From positions 177,150-241,149 of the forward strand of contig DEIB01000038.1 of assembly GCA_002352215.1 (NCBI GenBank): 64,000 bases of DNA. The letters are read 5' to 3'. Shown piece by piece: positions 18,315-27,507 of this stretch; position 1 is the stretch's first letter; the number at the start of each line of letters is the position of its first letter. The notes beneath the pieces were generated by a model. That model was not told the DNA's origin. It was given only the letters and a program-made list of their open reading frames with translations, and made no database searches. Source of the stretch: Chthonomonas sp. UBA2785 (GTDB lineage Bacteria; Armatimonadota; Fimbriimonadia; Fimbriimonadales; Fimbriimonadaceae). Position numbers and translations under genes: made by a program.

Positions 18315-19397
18315 TTAGGCGCGCTTGAAGAAGCGCTTGTTCACCACTTGGCCCGGCACTTCTTGCCCGCGAATCTCCACGGTACAAGCCGTTTCCGCCT
18401 TGATGTGCGGCTGCAAGAACGCAAAAGCCACACCCGCCTCCAGCAACGGACTGTAGGCGCCACTGCTCACAAAGCCCACGGCTTCCCCATCCACCCGCAC
18501 GATGGCATCAATCGGCGCCACGCGCTTGGAATCGAGCCGGATGCCATGCAGCTTGAGCGGCAACCCGGCCGCCTTGCCCGCCTCGATCTTGTCGCGGCCC
18601 AGGAAAGGCACGTCCGTCTTGCGCATCACCCAGCCCAGGCCCGCGCACAGCGGCGAGAGGTCGTCCTTGAGTTCGTGGCCATAGAGCGGCAGGCCCGCTT
18701 CTACGCGCAGGGTGTCGCGGCTCCCCAGACCGCAAGGGGTCACGCCGGCGGCGTGCAGGGCGTTCCACAGCGTGGTGGATTGCGCGGCCGAGCAGATTAG
18801 TTCCAGGCCATCCTCGCCGGTGTAGCCGCTGCGTGCGGCAAAGACCGGCACCCCGGCCATCGTCACATCGGCGGTGCCGAACATCGGCAGCGCCCGCAGC
18901 TTGTCGCCATCGGGCGTCATCCCGGCCATGATGTCCATCGCGGTCGGCCCTTGCACGGCAATCATCGCGGTGGCTTCGGTGTTGTCCTCAATGGCCACGC
19001 CGAAGGTGTTCTGGGCCGCCATGTGAGCGAGGTCCTTCTGGTGATTGGCCGCGTTGACGACCATGCGGAAAAGGCCATCCCGCACCTTATAAACGATAAT
19101 GTCGTCCACCAGGCCGCCGTCGGCATTGGGCAACAATGAATAGTGGCCCCGGCCATCGGTCAGAGCGGCGATGTCGCCCACCGTGATGTGCTCCAGATAG
19201 GCCTGCACGTTTTCGCCGCTCAGGGTCAGGCGCGCCATGTGGCTCACATCGAACATGCCGGCCCCGTTGCGGACGGCCAGCGACTCGGCGATCACCCCGG
19301 TGTATTGCACCGGCAAGTCATAGCCAGCAAAGGTGACGATGCGGCCCCCCATGGCCACGTGGGCGTCATACAAGGGAGTTCGGGCGGCTTCGGACAC
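18315..19397 (-). CDS. gcvT: Aminomethyltransferase, glycine cleavage T-protein
   Basis: A 360-residue T-protein that moves the aminomethyl group from lipoylated GcvH to tetrahydrofolate, giving methylene-THF and ammonia. Family blocks are TPLYDAHVAMGGRIVTFAGY, GMFDVSHMARL (with the catalytic Asp region), YTGEDGLELIC and LGSRDTLRVEAGLPLYGHEL. The length is normal. gcvH and gcvP are not adjacent, so the pathway is dispersed. The start is GTG 19397, 6 nt after a perfect TATAAT; no SD is present. Confidence 0.95.
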   Translation of the reverse strand: MSEAARTPLYDAHVAMGGRIVTFAGYDLPVQYTGVIAESLAVRNGAGMFDVSHMARLTLSGENVQAYLEHITVGDIAALTDGRGHYSLLPNADGGLVDDIIVYKVRDGLFRMVVNAANHQKDLAHMAAQNTFGVAIEDNTEATAMIAVQGPTAMDIMAGMTPDGDKLRALPMFGTADVTMAGVPVFAARSGYTGEDGLELICSAAQSTTLWNALHAAGVTPCGLGSRDTLRVEAGLPLYGHELKDDLSPLCAGLGWVMRKTDVPFLGRDKIEAGKAAGLPLKLHGIRLDSKRVAPIDAIVRVDGEAVGFVSSGAYSPLLEAGVAFAFLQPHIKAETACTVEIRGQEVPGQVVNKRFFKRA

Positions 19398-19403
19398 GCA
19401 GAA

Positions 19404-19412
19404 ATTATATCA
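19404..19412 (-). promoter_or_regulatory. Extended -10 promoter (TGATATAAT) of leaderless gcvT
   Basis: Minus-strand TGATATAAT combines the extended -10 TGn with a perfect TATAAT. Only 6 nt separate it from the GTG start, so transcription should begin at the start codon itself. Confidence 0.7.
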
Positions 19413-19574
19413 ATGTGGGTCGCCGAACGGGCCTTTTCCCGTAATTCGTACGGGGATGTGAACGGTTATGCCCCTTTTCCTCGTCTTTGCCCATAGATTC
19501 GCGCGGTAACATAGGGTCGGGTGCGTATGCGGCTGGCCCCCAGGGACAGGCGCAAACAGGATCAAGGCACGAAA

Positions 19575-20705
19575 ATGTTGGGACCCATGGACGAAGCGGC
19601 GCGGATGAAGGCGCTCAACGACGGTCGGCGATTGATGGCCGAGCGTCGGCTGGATGACGCCCAAATGGTCGCCGCCGAACTGGTGGCAAGCCTGCCGGAC
19701 GATGCGGAAGTCCACGCCTTCCATGGCGACGTGATGGACGAGCTGGGCCGCACCGAAGAAGCGGTGGCCTCCTACGAGCGGGCCGTCACCATCAACCCGG
19801 AAAGCCAACTCGACCGCATTCGCCTCGTTCAGCTTCGCCGTAAGCTGGAAAACACCGATTTTGATGTGGCCGAGCCCGTGCGCCGCCGCCGCATGAATGT
19901 GCCCGCCCTGGCCGCCGGGAGCGTGCTGATGGCCTGTGTGATCTCCGCGATCGTGCTGGCCCGTGGCCCCGAGAGCACCGCCGTTGCGATGGCCCCCGCC
20001 GGCGAGCAAGTGCTGGAAAGCCGACCCTTTAACCCGCCTCCGCCGGTCTCGAATTCCGAGCCCATGCAGGTGCCGAACAACGCCACCCCCACGAACCAGC
20101 CGGACAACGTGGTGGCGACCAACCCCACTAGCCCGCTGAGCCGTCCGGTGCAAATCCCCGGTAGCACCAACCAACAACCCGGCCTGGGCCAAATCCAGCC
20201 CGACAACGGCTTTAGCCCGCTGTCGCCCAACGTCACGATTTCTCCCAACCAGCCGGCCGGCGCGACGAACATCGCCGAAGCCCAGCCGCTGGGTGACCCG
20301 GACCCGATCCCGGAAAAGAAGGATCCCCCGAAGAATGATCCGGGCGTGGTGGAAATCACCAGCAGCAACGGCTCCGGCGGGGTGGGCAACTCCGAAGGCG
20401 TCAGCCAAGAGGACCGCATGCGCGGCGAGGCCCTTTACCAGGCCGCCCGCGAGAGCTACACCCTGGGTGACAACGCCCGCGCCGCCGACCTGTTCAACCA
20501 GGCCATCCGCGCCGGGTACGTCAATGGCGGCACCTACCACCGGTTGGCCAAGTGCTACCAAAATCTTGGTCGCCGCGCGGATGCCATCAAGGCATACGAG
20601 CGCGCGGTCGCTCTTTATGAGCAATCGCAGACGTCGAATGCCGAACTCAGACGTCGAAACATTGAAGAATGCCGACAGGCCATCCGAATCTTGCAGGGCT
20701 CGTAG
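19575..20705 (+). CDS. TPR protein with one membrane helix
   Basis: A 376-residue protein. Residues about 10-95 form tetratricopeptide repeats (RRLDDAQMVAAELVASLPDD, EEAVASYERAVTINPES). One transmembrane helix lies at about 112-132, then a 130-residue Pro/Asn/Gln-rich linker (about 133-265), then two more TPRs near the C-terminus (NARAADLFNQAIRAG, RRADAIKAYERAVALYEQS). It is probably a scaffold bridging the membrane. ATG 19575 has an AAGG at SD distance; the in-frame extension to 19521 uses AGG codons and looks non-coding. TAGGGT at 19512 may be its -10. It overlaps the next gene by 37 nt. Confidence 0.72.
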   Translation: MLGPMDEAARMKALNDGRRLMAERRLDDAQMVAAELVASLPDDAEVHAFHGDVMDELGRTEEAVASYERAVTINPESQLDRIRLVQLRRKLENTDFDVAEPVRRRRMNVPALAAGSVLMACVISAIVLARGPESTAVAMAPAGEQVLESRPFNPPPPVSNSEPMQVPNNATPTNQPDNVVATNPTSPLSRPVQIPGSTNQQPGLGQIQPDNGFSPLSPNVTISPNQPAGATNIAEAQPLGDPDPIPEKKDPPKNDPGVVEITSSNGSGGVGNSEGVSQEDRMRGEALYQAARESYTLGDNARAADLFNQAIRAGYVNGGTYHRLAKCYQNLGRRADAIKAYERAVALYEQSQTSNAELRRRNIEECRQAIRILQGS

Positions 20706-22267
20706 CACTCCTCGCCCTGGCGGGGGGAGCAACAGAGGCGCGGGGGGCAGAAACTCCGCGCCTCCTTGTCATTCAAAACCTCGCCCAAAGCAACGGCGGA
20801 TTTGAAAACAACCTGATGGTGGCCGCCGGCATTGCGGAAACCCTGGACCAAGAAGGGCGGGTCCTTCCCATCGCCTGGACCCAAACCGACCCCTTGCTGA
20901 AAGACGCCCTGGAGGCCCTGCGGCAAAGCTACGTCCCGGTTCCCACGGCAGACCTCCGCGAGGCGGTGCGGCGTCAGCTCAACGCCCCCTATGTACTGGA
21001 AGTGGAAGCCGTGCGATCCGACGGGCAGGTTTCAGTGGGTGCGCGCCTCTCCCGCAATGGGCGGGAAATCTGGCAGTTCCTTTCCGCTCCGGAGTTCGAC
21101 GGCCCGGGGATCAAGGTCATCCGCAATGGTCGGCTGGACCGCGAGGCCACCCGCGAATTGCAACAGAAGTACGCCAACCAGCCCGGGGCGCAATCGTTCT
21201 TTGTCGCCCTGGTCAACGGCTTGCCGGATTGGCAGTCCACCGCCGCTTCGATTGAACGCACCCTCGCCCTTATCATCGGCTCGGACCCGCTGCGCGACCT
21301 CCCCGCTCGCCCCCGGATTGACTCGACGCTCGACCCGGTTTTCCTTCAGCCGCAATACAAGCTGGTGCCGGATGCCACCGGAGACTGGCAAGAGAACGTC
21401 AAGGACGCCTTGGCCGCCAACGAAACGGAAAAGGCGATCACCATTCTGCGGGACGCGGTAGACCGAGAACCCAGTGACATCGCCACTCGCCTCTGGCTGG
21501 CCAAGGTGCTGGCGGAGCACGGGCAAATGGCCCTGGGGGCGACGGAAGCTGCCCGCGCCGCCCGGATGAGTGGCCGCGATCCCTCTCTGTGGGCGCTGGC
21601 CTGCCGCATGGCGCTCGATGCGCAGCAAATCCCTGCCGCCCGCGAATACCTGCACCAAGCCACCGCCCGAGGCTTGGAGGGAGCCGATTTGCACCGCCTC
21701 CGCGCGGATATGGCCCTGTACGATGGCGACCTTGATGCCGCTATTTCGGCCATGAATGACATCAGCGACGAAGGCAGCATCCTTACGCGTGGGCTGGTGC
21801 TGGCCCTGCGCGGGGCCCCCGCCGAACTCGTCGCACCTTCCCTCCAGAATTACAAAGGCGACGAACTCACCACCCTGGAGCGGTACACCTTTGCTATCCA
21901 CGTGATCGAGCGGCAGATGCCCGTTTGGGTGATGCGCCTGCGCGAGGCTCCGGTTCGAGTCCGACAGGGCCTAACCGCAAACGAGCGCCGTGACCTCATT
22001 CGCACCGGGCAAGAGCTTGATGGCATCGTGGCTTACCTCCGGGCGGCTCCCATCCCGGCGAAGCACCGGATTTCTCACGAAGGCCGCCTTTTGGCCATGA
22101 TCTTGCTCGCGAAAAGCGCCCAGGAATCGCTGGCATTTGCCGATACTTCAGATAGAAGTCTCGGCGATGACGCCGCGATGAGTTTGGGAGAAGGCCTGCG
22201 CCTCATGAACTCCGTCCGCGAAAACTTTGCGGTGGAGCGCGGCGAGCGTTGGCAACCGGCTCCCTAA
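20669..22267 (+). CDS. Secreted TPR-like protein, unknown function
   Basis: A 532-residue protein with a signal peptide (about 1-26, ending near ARG-AE). The first mature segment (RLLVIQNLAQSNGGFENNLM) is an alpha/beta domain. The middle (about 240-400) is a chain of helix pairs resembling TPRs (EKAITILRDAVDREPSDIATR, LGATEAARAARMSGRDPSLW). It overlaps the preceding membrane TPR gene by 37 nt, and a PilZ gene follows 12 nt later. The three form one operon, probably a cell-envelope assembly whose function I cannot name. Confidence 0.7.
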   Translation: MPTGHPNLAGLVALLALAGGATEARGAETPRLLVIQNLAQSNGGFENNLMVAAGIAETLDQEGRVLPIAWTQTDPLLKDALEALRQSYVPVPTADLREAVRRQLNAPYVLEVEAVRSDGQVSVGARLSRNGREIWQFLSAPEFDGPGIKVIRNGRLDREATRELQQKYANQPGAQSFFVALVNGLPDWQSTAASIERTLALIIGSDPLRDLPARPRIDSTLDPVFLQPQYKLVPDATGDWQENVKDALAANETEKAITILRDAVDREPSDIATRLWLAKVLAEHGQMALGATEAARAARMSGRDPSLWALACRMALDAQQIPAAREYLHQATARGLEGADLHRLRADMALYDGDLDAAISAMNDISDEGSILTRGLVLALRGAPAELVAPSLQNYKGDELTTLERYTFAIHVIERQMPVWVMRLREAPVRVRQGLTANERRDLIRTGQELDGIVAYLRAAPIPAKHRISHEGRLLAMILLAKSAQESLAFADTSDRSLGDDAAMSLGEGLRLMNSVRENFAVERGERWQPAP

Positions 22268-22279
22268 AGAGTCGTTCGC

Positions 22280-22921
22280 ATGCAAGTGGTGGCAACAATC
22301 CTGTGGATGGGAGGCGTCTTCGTGGCGTCGGTCGTCCTCACTGCCCTTGTCATGCGCACTGTGCGGCGCCCCCGAAAACGAGCACGCGTGCAGTTAGGCG
22401 TCGGGGCCAAGATCCGCCTGATTTCACCGAGCGGGGTCTTTATTAGCCTGGTGGTCTCGGAGAATGACGACGAAATCCACCTTTCGCCGCCCGTGGGTTT
22501 GCAGCCAGGCCGCCCCTTTGAACCGGGCGATGTGGTGTTTGCCCAGGTGCCGGATGGCGGCTTGCTGCTCAGCTTCCGCTCCACTATTTTGCGACGCGAG
22601 ATCGAAACCGGCGATCTCGTGCTCTCCATGCCGACCCACGTGCGGCAGGCCAACCGCCGGATTGAAGAGCGCATGACCCACGTGAAGGGGCACGGCGTGA
22701 CTGTGGACGACGCGACAGGATTGTTCCTCGATATCAGTGCCAGTGGAGCGCAAGTGATTCTGCCCACCCAGATCAAGGCCGGCCAGCCTGTGCAAGTGCG
22801 CTGGGATGACCTGGTGGAACCCGTGCCCGCCTGGGTGCTGGATTGCCGCCCCGTGTTCCAAGAGAACCCGATTCGCTACCGTGTACGGCTGCGTTTCCGC
22901 GAGCCTTTGAGCGGCCTCTAA
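22280..22921 (+). CDS. Membrane-anchored PilZ c-di-GMP receptor
   Basis: A 213-residue protein: an N-terminal membrane helix (about 5-25), a YcgR-N-like beta domain (about 35-115), then a PilZ domain (about 118-210). The PilZ signature is present: an RxxxR-type arginine cluster RRIEER and the D-x-S-x-x-G motif DISASGAQV. Both contact cyclic di-GMP in known PilZ proteins, so binding is likely. The output could be motility, secretion or exopolysaccharide. It is the last gene of the TPR operon. A diguanylate cyclase is encoded at 97-1320. Confidence 0.82.
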   Translation: MQVVATILWMGGVFVASVVLTALVMRTVRRPRKRARVQLGVGAKIRLISPSGVFISLVVSENDDEIHLSPPVGLQPGRPFEPGDVVFAQVPDGGLLLSFRSTILRREIETGDLVLSMPTHVRQANRRIEERMTHVKGHGVTVDDATGLFLDISASGAQVILPTQIKAGQPVQVRWDDLVEPVPAWVLDCRPVFQENPIRYRVRLRFREPLSGL

Positions 22922-22925
22922 GGCA

Positions 22926-24437
22926 CTAGCCCGGGTGCTGCCAAGTCACGCGCCCGCCCATCACGGTCACGCGCTTAGTGGCACTGCTCGGCTCGCCCTC
23001 GTAGGCCACAAAGTCTGCCCACTTCCCTTCGGCCAGCACGCCTTCGCCCGGGTCGTTGTTCGCGTCGGCTCCGCCGGTGGTGGCCATCGCAAAGGCAGTG
23101 TCCCGGTCAATGTTCTCGGCCGGGTTGAAGCCTTCTGGCCGATTCGCCGCCGTTTCGATGCCAATCCAAAGGTCGCCGGGCACGATCGGCCGGTCGGTGT
23201 TCAGGCTCAGGCGCGCCCCCGCCCGCACCCAGCGGGCCAGCGGCTTGAGTTCGGGGAAGATGTCATCCGCCAGTTGCGCCTTGTAAGAACGCCCAAAACG
23301 GTGCAAGAACTCCGGCTGCACCGTTACGTGCACGCCCATACCCACCGTCCGCTCAATCTGGGCGTCGCTCACGATCATCGCATGCTCCAGCCGGTGCTTA
23401 GCGGGGTCGGGCGTGGCCGCAAAGGCATCCAGAACCAGGTCCGTGGCGTAGTCGCCAATGGCGTGCACGGCCACCGACCAGCCCGCTTCGGCCGCCACGG
23501 TCACCATCTCGTGCAGGCGTTCGGGGTTGTAGATCAGTTGCCCGGTGCCGCCCGTGGTCTTGTAGGGCCGGTACACCGCCGCCGTGGCGCTGCCAATCGC
23601 GCCATCAGCAAAGATCTTGGCCCCCTTGACGGCGCACAGGTCGGGGTCCATCGCCGCGATGAGTTCATCCCGGCGGCCCGCAACCAGCGCCCGACGACTA
23701 AACAGGGTGGCCCACTGGATGTAGAGCCGGGTGCGCGTGGCCATGCCCCGTTGAGCGGCGAGATTGTAGGCTTGGAGTTCCTTTTCTAAATCCCAGCGTC
23801 CGGTCATCATGTCCGAGGCGCACGTGATGCCCAGCGAAGCCATGCGCTCTCCCGCCCGCAAGATGGCCGCGACCATTTCTTCCAGGTCCGGGGCCGGGGC
23901 AGCTGAAGTCACATTTTCGTGCGCCCGCTCGAAAAGCACCCCGGTCAGGGCACCCGTGGCATCGCGTTGGAACTCGCCCCCCGCCGGGTCTGGTTCATCC
24001 TCGCGCACGCCGGCCGCCTGCAGCGCCGCCGAATTCGCCACGCTGGCGTGGCCGTTGCTGTGCCGCAGCAGCACCGGCCGGTCGGGGGCCACCGCATCCA
24101 GGTCGTGCCGGGTGAGGTGGGCGCCGTACTTGTTTTGGTCGTACTGCACCGCGTGGAGCCAGCCTTCTCCGCCCTGCGCAAGGGCTGTCGCGACCGCGTC
24201 CAGCACATCCTGGCGGCTTTGGCAATCGGTCAGGTTGAGCTTCAGCAAATCCAGGCCCGTGGGCAAGATGTGGCAGTGGGCGTCAATGAATCCCGGGAGA
24301 ACCGTGAGGCCCTGCAAATCGTGGGAGGGCGTGCCACGTCCGGCTAGGCTTCCCGCCGGGAGGATCGAGGCGAAGCGGCCATTCGCGACCTCGAAATCGC
24401 ACTTTTGTCCGTTGAGTAAACCGTTGAGAAAGATCAT
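22926..24437 (-). CDS. Amidohydrolase, YtcJ/NfdA-like
   Basis: A 503-residue metal-dependent amidohydrolase of the YtcJ type (N-substituted formamide deformylase-like). Metal ligands are visible: HxH in GFIDAHCHILPTG, a lysine in KGAKIFADGAIGS, then His in VAVHAIGD and LEHAMIVSD, and Asp in LNTDRPIVPGD. No signal peptide. I place the start at ATG 24437, the family-typical N-terminus, which overlaps the amine-oxidase stop by 4 nt. It probably hydrolyses an amide in the same pathway as the two upstream enzymes; the substrate is unknown. Confidence 0.85.
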   Translation of the reverse strand: MIFLNGLLNGQKCDFEVANGRFASILPAGSLAGRGTPSHDLQGLTVLPGFIDAHCHILPTGLDLLKLNLTDCQSRQDVLDAVATALAQGGEGWLHAVQYDQNKYGAHLTRHDLDAVAPDRPVLLRHSNGHASVANSAALQAAGVREDEPDPAGGEFQRDATGALTGVLFERAHENVTSAAPAPDLEEMVAAILRAGERMASLGITCASDMMTGRWDLEKELQAYNLAAQRGMATRTRLYIQWATLFSRRALVAGRRDELIAAMDPDLCAVKGAKIFADGAIGSATAAVYRPYKTTGGTGQLIYNPERLHEMVTVAAEAGWSVAVHAIGDYATDLVLDAFAATPDPAKHRLEHAMIVSDAQIERTVGMGVHVTVQPEFLHRFGRSYKAQLADDIFPELKPLARWVRAGARLSLNTDRPIVPGDLWIGIETAANRPEGFNPAENIDRDTAFAMATTGGADANNDPGEGVLAEGKWADFVAYEGEPSSATKRVTVMGGRVTWQHPG

Positions 24438-25720
24438 GTTGTGAGTTCCTTGGCGACGCGCTCGGCACTTTCCAGCGCGCCCTCGATAAATCCGAACCAG
24501 GCGGCGGTGGCCTCTCCGGCAAAGTGAATGCGGCCCATGGGGCGAGCTAGATACGGCAAGGCCCGGGTGGCAAACCCCGGCGCGGAGTAGGTGAAGCCCC
24601 CCTGGCTCCACGGGTCGCTCACCCAATCATGGAATTGCCCCCGCACAAAGTGGCGCTTGGCGCCAGGGTGGGTTTCGTCGAGCGCCCTGAGCGTGCGCGC
24701 CACCACTTGGTCCGGCGGCAGCCCAGAGATGAACTCCGCTTCCGCCCCGCAGATGTAGCACAGCAGCACCGATCGAGGCCCCCGGGCCCCGCTCCACACC
24801 TGCTGGATCGGGAGGTCGCAAAGCAGGGCGCCGCCCCAGTCTTCCGTCTCCCAAAACGGCTCGTCGAACTCCAGCGCCACCTTGTTGGTGGGAGCCCGCG
24901 GGGCCGCGCGCCAGGCGTTCGGCAGAGTGCCCCCCGGGGCCGGATCGAACACAAAGTCCTTTAGGAGCTGCGGCGGCAGGGTCATCACGACGTGGTCGTA
25001 GCGCTCTTCCCCGTCGCCAGTGTGGACCGTGACACTGTGTTCATCGTGCGTGAGCTTGCGCACCGGTGTGAGCAGGTGAGCATCCCCCTTGAGGGTGCCT
25101 CGCATGCGTTCGCAGAGACGCTGGGCGCCTTCCGGGAAGCGGTATGAACTCATGCCATCCTGGTTGGCCCCGCGCTGCATGTAATTGCGATAAGCATCCA
25201 GCCAACCCAGTAGCCCGACTGACTCGATATCCTGGCCTTCGTCGCTGCGGAGCATCGCCCGCGCCAACCACTTGCCGTGTGGGGAGATGGCAAAGTCCGC
25301 CACAAAGTCGGCCACCGTGCGCTCGTCCCAGCCGCGCCATTCCGCCGAATCCCAGACCCGCTCTGGCAGTTGGCCGGCAATCCGTTTGGCCTCCTCGTGA
25401 ACGTGGGAGAGGTCGGCCATGGCGTCCTCCCAGATGTCGTCATCGTCCCGGAACTCCCCGCCCGAGAGCAACCGCGAGGGCCGCTCATCCGCCGGCGAGG
25501 CCGGCGTGCCGAAGGACTCCAGCAGTGCCAAGCAGCGGTGGTGTTCGGCATCAATCCACTCACCCCCGGCTTCATAAAAATCGTCTTCCAGGGCCACGGT
25601 ATGCAGGTTGCCGCCCACCCGTTCGCGGGCCTCATAGATTGTGACGTCCACGCCCGCCCGTTCCAGGTGCATGGCCGTAGCGAGGCCCGAGATCCCGGCT
25701 CCAATCACCGCGACTTTCAT
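24434..25720 (-). CDS. FAD-dependent amine oxidase
   Basis: A 428-residue flavoprotein of the monoamine oxidase / protoporphyrinogen oxidase superfamily. The N-terminal dinucleotide fold is VAVIGAGISGLATAMHLERAG (GxGxxG), followed by the family block YEARERVGGNLHT. The C-terminal flavin-contact motif is RIHFAGEATAAWFGFIEGA. It should oxidise a primary or secondary amine to an imine/aldehyde with oxygen. It is coupled on both sides by 4-nt overlaps: the upstream aldo-keto-reductase-like gene and the downstream amidohydrolase. Confidence 0.87.
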   Translation of the reverse strand: MKVAVIGAGISGLATAMHLERAGVDVTIYEARERVGGNLHTVALEDDFYEAGGEWIDAEHHRCLALLESFGTPASPADERPSRLLSGGEFRDDDDIWEDAMADLSHVHEEAKRIAGQLPERVWDSAEWRGWDERTVADFVADFAISPHGKWLARAMLRSDEGQDIESVGLLGWLDAYRNYMQRGANQDGMSSYRFPEGAQRLCERMRGTLKGDAHLLTPVRKLTHDEHSVTVHTGDGEERYDHVVMTLPPQLLKDFVFDPAPGGTLPNAWRAAPRAPTNKVALEFDEPFWETEDWGGALLCDLPIQQVWSGARGPRSVLLCYICGAEAEFISGLPPDQVVARTLRALDETHPGAKRHFVRGQFHDWVSDPWSQGGFTYSAPGFATRALPYLARPMGRIHFAGEATAAWFGFIEGALESAERVAKELTT

Positions 25721-26376
25721 CCGCCCTCCGTGTACCGCGCTACGTCCGCCGCCGACCGCACCGTCACCAGCGTTGCCTGGTTAGCAAGCGGTTCCCCACC
25801 ATCCCACACCACGCCCACTCTTCGATCCTGCGCCAGCGGCACCAGGGTCTCGGCCATCACGGCATCGGACGAAGGCACCAGCACGATGTCAAAGGCATCA
25901 TGAAACTGCCACAGGCTCATCGCCGCCAACGAAGACCCCTGCGGCGCAAAGCCCACCATGCGCACCAGCCCATCTTGGCGGGCGGTTTCCAGCGCTTCCA
26001 GTGCCCCGTCCAGCTGGAACTCCTCTACCGCCCGGCGAATGCGCAGGCAATAGAAATCCAGCATCGGCCGCGTGAGCGACGAGAGAGTCATGATGAGGTG
26101 CGCGCTCACGAGGTCAAACGCATGGTTCCGGTCTTGCGCGTGCTCAATCTCAAAAGTGCTGCGCGCCAGCAACACAGGCTGGTGCGCCACCAGGTGCGGC
26201 CCCCAAATCGAGGTCCCCGCGCTCACATCCAGCGGGCACCCACTGGCCACCGCCGCCCCCACCATCTCCGCCACTGCGTCCTGTTCTGGCAAAGCGGGCA
26301 TCTCCAGCCTCAGCCACACGGGCGGGTAGGTCTCGTTCGTCCGCCCCAGGGGCTGCGGCATGCGGCGCATGGGCAT
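25717..26376 (-). CDS. Truncated aldo/keto-reductase-like protein
   Basis: A 219-residue protein related to aldo/keto reductases but short (usual about 280-330). The clearest matching region is PMLDFYCLRIRRAVEEFQLD followed by GALEALETARQDGLVRMVGF, equivalent to the D-Y-hh-H strand and the helix-strand leading to the 'G(V/F)S' strand. I cannot find the catalytic Tyr or the cofactor-binding C-terminal motif with confidence, so it may be non-catalytic. It is the first gene of the three-gene operon. ATG 26376 lies 6 nt after TAGACT; a second ATG is two codons downstream. Confidence 0.6.
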   Translation of the reverse strand: MPMRRMPQPLGRTNETYPPVWLRLEMPALPEQDAVAEMVGAAVASGCPLDVSAGTSIWGPHLVAHQPVLLARSTFEIEHAQDRNHAFDLVSAHLIMTLSSLTRPMLDFYCLRIRRAVEEFQLDGALEALETARQDGLVRMVGFAPQGSSLAAMSLWQFHDAFDIVLVPSSDAVMAETLVPLAQDRRVGVVWDGGEPLANQATLVTVRSAADVARYTEGG

Positions 26377-26382
26377 ACGCTC

Positions 26383-26388
26383 AGTCTA
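26383..26388 (-). promoter_or_regulatory. Candidate -10 (TAGACT) of leaderless operon transcript
   Basis: Minus-strand TAGACT, 6 nt (GAGCGT), then ATG 26376. No SD. It drives the reductase-like / amine oxidase / amidohydrolase operon, divergent from acuC. Confidence 0.5.
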
Positions 26389-26427
26389 CGCCCGCCCGGG
26401 CGAGAGGGGTAGGATTCCGGCTCGGCC

Positions 26428-27507
26428 ATGGCGCCCTTTTTCTTCCATCCGCGGATGCTGACGTACACCTTCGGGCCGCAGCATCCTCTCAAGCCCGAGC
26501 GTCTGCGACGGACGATGGCTTTGTTGGAACTGTGCGCCCCCGATCTCCCCATCCGCGACCCTGGCCTAGCCACCACCGATGAAGTCGCCCAAGTGCATAG
26601 CCGCGACTATATCGAGGTCGTCGAGGCTCTCTCCGGAGGGGACAACATCGACGATCACAAGCGCCATCAAGCGGGTTTCTCCAGCAGCGACAATCCTCCG
26701 TTCACTGGCATGGCCGAGGCCAGCTTCGCCTATTGCGGCGGGGCCGTGCAAGCCGCCCGGGCGGTGCTGGACCACCAACCCCTCGCATTCAACATCGCCG
26801 GGGGGTTGCATCACGCCATGCGCGGCAAGGCGGCCGGGTTCTGCATTTTCAACGACGTGGCGCTCGTTGCCCAGATGCTGAAGGCCCGTTTCGAGCGCGT
26901 CCTCTACGTGGACATCGACGTGCACCACGGTGATGGCGTGCAGGCCCTGTTTTGGAACGACCCCCGCGTGCTGACCTTCTCGATCCACGAGAACCCCCGA
27001 ACTCTCTGGCCAGGCACCGGCGAGTGGTCCGAAACCGACGACTTCGGCACCGCCCTCAACCTGCCGATGCCCGCCGGCACCACCGGGGACGTATGGCTAG
27101 AGGGCTTTCACCGGGTTCTGGACGCCGCCACCACGGCTTATCGCCCGGAGGCCGTAGTGCTGCAGATGGGCACCGACGCCCACGGACTCGACCCCCTGGC
27201 CCACCTCAATGTCAGCGCCCAGCACTGGCGTGGCGCGGTGCAAGCGGTGAAGAATCTTGGCCTGCCCATTGTGGCCAGCGGGGGCGGCGGCTACAGCCTG
27301 CAAACCGTGCCCCGGATTTGGGTGGCAGCCATCATGACGCTGCTGGGGAGGCCGCTGGAAGACGACATGATGCTCGGCCTCCCGCCGGAGTGGCAACTGG
27401 ACCGCTTTGACGACCTCGATCCGCCCCTCGGGCAAAACGCGAGCGAGGTGCAAGAGACCGTGATCCACCTCATCCAGCGGATCCAGACTCAGGGGATCGG
27501 GGCCTAG
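26428..27507 (+). CDS. AcuC-type histone-deacetylase-like amidohydrolase
   Basis: A 359-residue arginase-deacetylase-fold enzyme. Zinc-site and catalytic motifs are GGLHHAMRGKAAGFCIFNDV (tandem His), VDIDVHHGDGVQ (Asp and His ligands), and the Gly-rich ASGGGGYS. AcuC homologues deacetylate acetyl-CoA synthetase in Bacillus; close relatives hydrolyse acetylpolyamines, and sequence alone does not separate these. It is divergent from the amine oxidase operon with 51 nt between starts; TAGGAT at 26410 may be its -10. It ends in a shared CTAG stop with the convergent YciI gene. Confidence 0.88.
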   Translation: MAPFFFHPRMLTYTFGPQHPLKPERLRRTMALLELCAPDLPIRDPGLATTDEVAQVHSRDYIEVVEALSGGDNIDDHKRHQAGFSSSDNPPFTGMAEASFAYCGGAVQAARAVLDHQPLAFNIAGGLHHAMRGKAAGFCIFNDVALVAQMLKARFERVLYVDIDVHHGDGVQALFWNDPRVLTFSIHENPRTLWPGTGEWSETDDFGTALNLPMPAGTTGDVWLEGFHRVLDAATTAYRPEAVVLQMGTDAHGLDPLAHLNVSAQHWRGAVQAVKNLGLPIVASGGGGYSLQTVPRIWVAAIMTLLGRPLEDDMMLGLPPEWQLDRFDDLDPPLGQNASEVQETVIHLIQRIQTQGIGA

